Origin: Burkholderiaceae bacterium
Lineage (GTDB): Bacteria; Pseudomonadota; Gammaproteobacteria; Burkholderiales; Burkholderiaceae_C
Assembly: GCA_024235855.1 (NCBI GenBank)
Contig: JACKLN010000008.1
Coordinates: forward strand, 124,001-188,000
Direction of reading: 5' to 3'
Length of the DNA stretch: 64,000 nt
Shown here: in pieces, positions 62,782-64,000 of the stretch
Position numbering within the stretch: the first letter of the stretch is position 1
Layout of the letters: the number at the start of each line of letters is the position of its first letter
Made by a program: the position numbers and the translations under genes
Notes under the pieces: model-generated
The model's input: only the letters and a program-made list of their open reading frames with translations
Databases searched by the model: none
What the model was told of the DNA's origin: nothing

Positions 62782-64000
62782 TTCGGCGCCTGTTCGGTGC
62801 TGTCGGCAGGCACGAGCGCACGCGCCTGACGTTCCGGGGTGGCCGCATCGCGGCGCTGTTCTTCTTCACGCATCCAGCCACCGCCCATGGCCTTGTAGAC
62901 GCCCACCATGGCCAGCAGGCGGTCACGGCGATACTCCAGGCGGGCGATCTCGGCGTCGCGCAGGTCGATCTCGGCGTTGAACAGCTCGATGCGCTGGGCC
63001 TGGCCGCCTTCCAGCCGGGCCCGGGTGAGGTCACGCACATCGGCCAGCGCGCGCACGCGGCGGTCGCCGATGGTCTCGCGCTCGTCGGCCAGCACGCGCG
63101 TGGCCAGGGCGTTCTCCACCTCCAGCAACGCAGTCTGCACCAACTTGACGAACTGCGCCTGCGCCTCGGCGCGCACGGCCTCGGACTCGCGCACGTTCGC
63201 GGCGGTGCGGCCGCCGTCGAACACCGTGCCGGCCAGCGCAGCGCCGAGGCTGGCCGTACGCGCCGTCTCGGCGAACAGCCATTGCAGGTCGTCGGCCGCC
63301 AGACCGATCGCGCCCAGCAGGGACAGCGTCGGGAAGTACGCCGTCTTGGCCACGCCGATGCGGGCGTTGGCCGCCACCAGCGCCTGTTCGGCTGCAGCCA
63401 CGTCGGGCCGGCGCACGAGCACGTCTGCCGGTACGCCCGCGGGCAGGCTGGGCAACGTCAACGCATCGATCGACCGACGGACGATGGCGCCGGGCGGCCG
63501 ACCCAGCAGCTGCGCCAGCGTGTGCTCGGCCACCGCCATCTCGCGCCGGATCTCCGGCAGCGCCGCGGCCTGCTCCTCGACCGCGGACTGCAGACGCGCC
63601 ACGTCCAGCCGCGTGGCGGAACCGCCCTTTCGCTTCTCGTCCATCAGCGCCAGTGCCTTCCTGCGCAGTGCCAGCTTGTCCTCCACCAGCGCCAGACGCT
63701 GGTCGATCTCGAGCAGCTTCAGGTAACCGGCTGCGACGTCGGCCACGACCGTCAGCATGACGCCGCGGCGAGCCTCCTGTGAAGCCAGCAGCTCAGCCCG
63801 CGCTGCTTCATTGGACCGACGCACGCGACCCCAGAGATCGAGTTCCCAGCTGACGTTGCCGCCGAGTTCGAAATTCGACAGCGTGGGGCTCTGACCGGGG
63901 CGCAATCCGTTGGGGCGCTCCTGGCTGCGCAGTTCGCGCGTCCCGCCAATGGCGTAGCCCACCGTCGGGTAGCGTGCCGATTCGCTGGCACCCAGCCGCG
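62778..64000 (-). CDS. Outer-membrane efflux protein, NodT/TolC-like (5' end outside window)
   Basis: The visible 406 residues belong to the outer-membrane factor family of RND-type NodT proteins. Typical parts are NVSWELDLWGRVRRSNEAAR, VVADVAAGYLKLLEIDQRL, a duplicated helical hairpin (ENALATRVLADERETIGDRR), LVRRPDVAAAEQALVAANARIGVAKTAYFPTLSL and FDGGRTAANVRESEA. The frame continues through 64,000. Its stop overlaps the start of the HlyD-like gene (ATGA), so the two are translated together and likely form the export channel. Confidence 0.92.
   Translation of the reverse strand, partial: RLGASESARYPTVGYAIGGTRELRSQERPNGLRPGQSPTLSNFELGGNVSWELDLWGRVRRSNEAARAELLASQEARRGVMLTVVADVAAGYLKLLEIDQRLALVEDKLALRRKALALMDEKRKGGSATRLDVARLQSAVEEQAAALPEIRREMAVAEHTLAQLLGRPPGAIVRRSIDALTLPSLPAGVPADVLVRRPDVAAAEQALVAANARIGVAKTAYFPTLSLLGAIGLAADDLQWLFAETARTASLGAALAGTVFDGGRTAANVRESEAVRAEAQAQFVKLVQTALLEVENALATRVLADERETIGDRRVRALADVRDLTRARLEGGQAQRIELFNAEIDLRDAEIARLEYRRDRLLAMVGVYKAMGGGWMREEEQRRDAATPERQARALVPADSTEQAPK

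Noticed and set aside
60289..62829. Plus-strand open frame of 846 codons
   Set aside because: Antisense to the PqqD-M50-HlyD gene; no recognisable domains, many Gln/His/Arg.

Overview
The window is high-GC proteobacterial DNA. It joins about 26 kb of an integrated, plasmid-like genomic island (positions 1 to about 26,030, left end outside the window) to about 38 kb of chromosome. The chromosomal gene order guaA - MFS - guaB, rnfH - ratA / smpB, and rimO - phaR (polyhydroxybutyrate regulator), with the very high GC, suggests a betaproteobacterium of the Burkholderiales. The species cannot be fixed from the sequence alone.

Island (1-26,030). An integrase gene (24,396-25,802) abuts the 3' end of guaA, a known integration site for genomic islands. 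The backbone looks like a mobilisable plasmid: an OmpA-like tail, an LPD7-domain protein and a DUF1173 protein at the left; then a relaxase and an accessory relaxosome protein on the minus strand; an oriT with an IncP/RP4-like nic sequence; an stbABC-like stability operon; a ParDE toxin-antitoxin pair; a DUF932 protein and an SSB. Cargo includes CIA30-like, RadC-like and endonuclease/exonuclease/phosphatase proteins, a TacAT-type GNAT toxin-antitoxin pair with a promoter-embedded operator, and a damaged gene crossed by a 13-base G run.

Defence block (3,298-12,775), inserted between DUF1173 and the relaxase. Four tightly coupled plus-strand genes encode a GHKL (MORC/MutL-like) ATPase, a Z1-domain superfamily II helicase, a PD-(D/E)XK nuclease and an AIPR protein. 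They run towards a minus-strand 5-methylcytosine methyltransferase gene, which is divergent from a Vsr mismatch endonuclease gene. This set fits the computationally described paraMORC class of restriction-modification systems: the methyltransferase would mark self, the four-gene operon would attack unmarked DNA, and Vsr would repair T:G mismatches caused by deamination of the methylated base.

Chromosomal core (26,029-35,342). guaA, a multidrug-type MFS gene, guaB, a DUF4124 protein, rnfH, ratA, smpB, a MetC-like lyase, rimO and phaR.

Lipid/polyketide megasynthase locus (35,382 to beyond 64,000, all minus strand). Two giant proteins lie in a translationally coupled pair. One (2,743 aa) is PfaD-type enoyl reductase - KS - AT - ACP - KR - DH. 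The other (1,617 aa) is KS - AT - DH - phosphopantetheinyl transferase. Together they hold a full iterative fatty-acid-synthase activity set resembling a rearranged PUFA or heterocyst-glycolipid synthase. Upstream lie a free ACP, a double SDR, a SAM methyltransferase, secreted hydrolases and a probable export pair: a NodT/TolC-like outer-membrane factor and a PqqD - M50-like - HlyD fusion whose protease zinc residues are missing. Downstream and overlapping are a phosphodiesterase/phosphatase, two alpha/beta hydrolases and a propeller-like protein. The locus probably makes, trims and exports an unknown lipid or polyketide. It is the best candidate here for an undescribed system.
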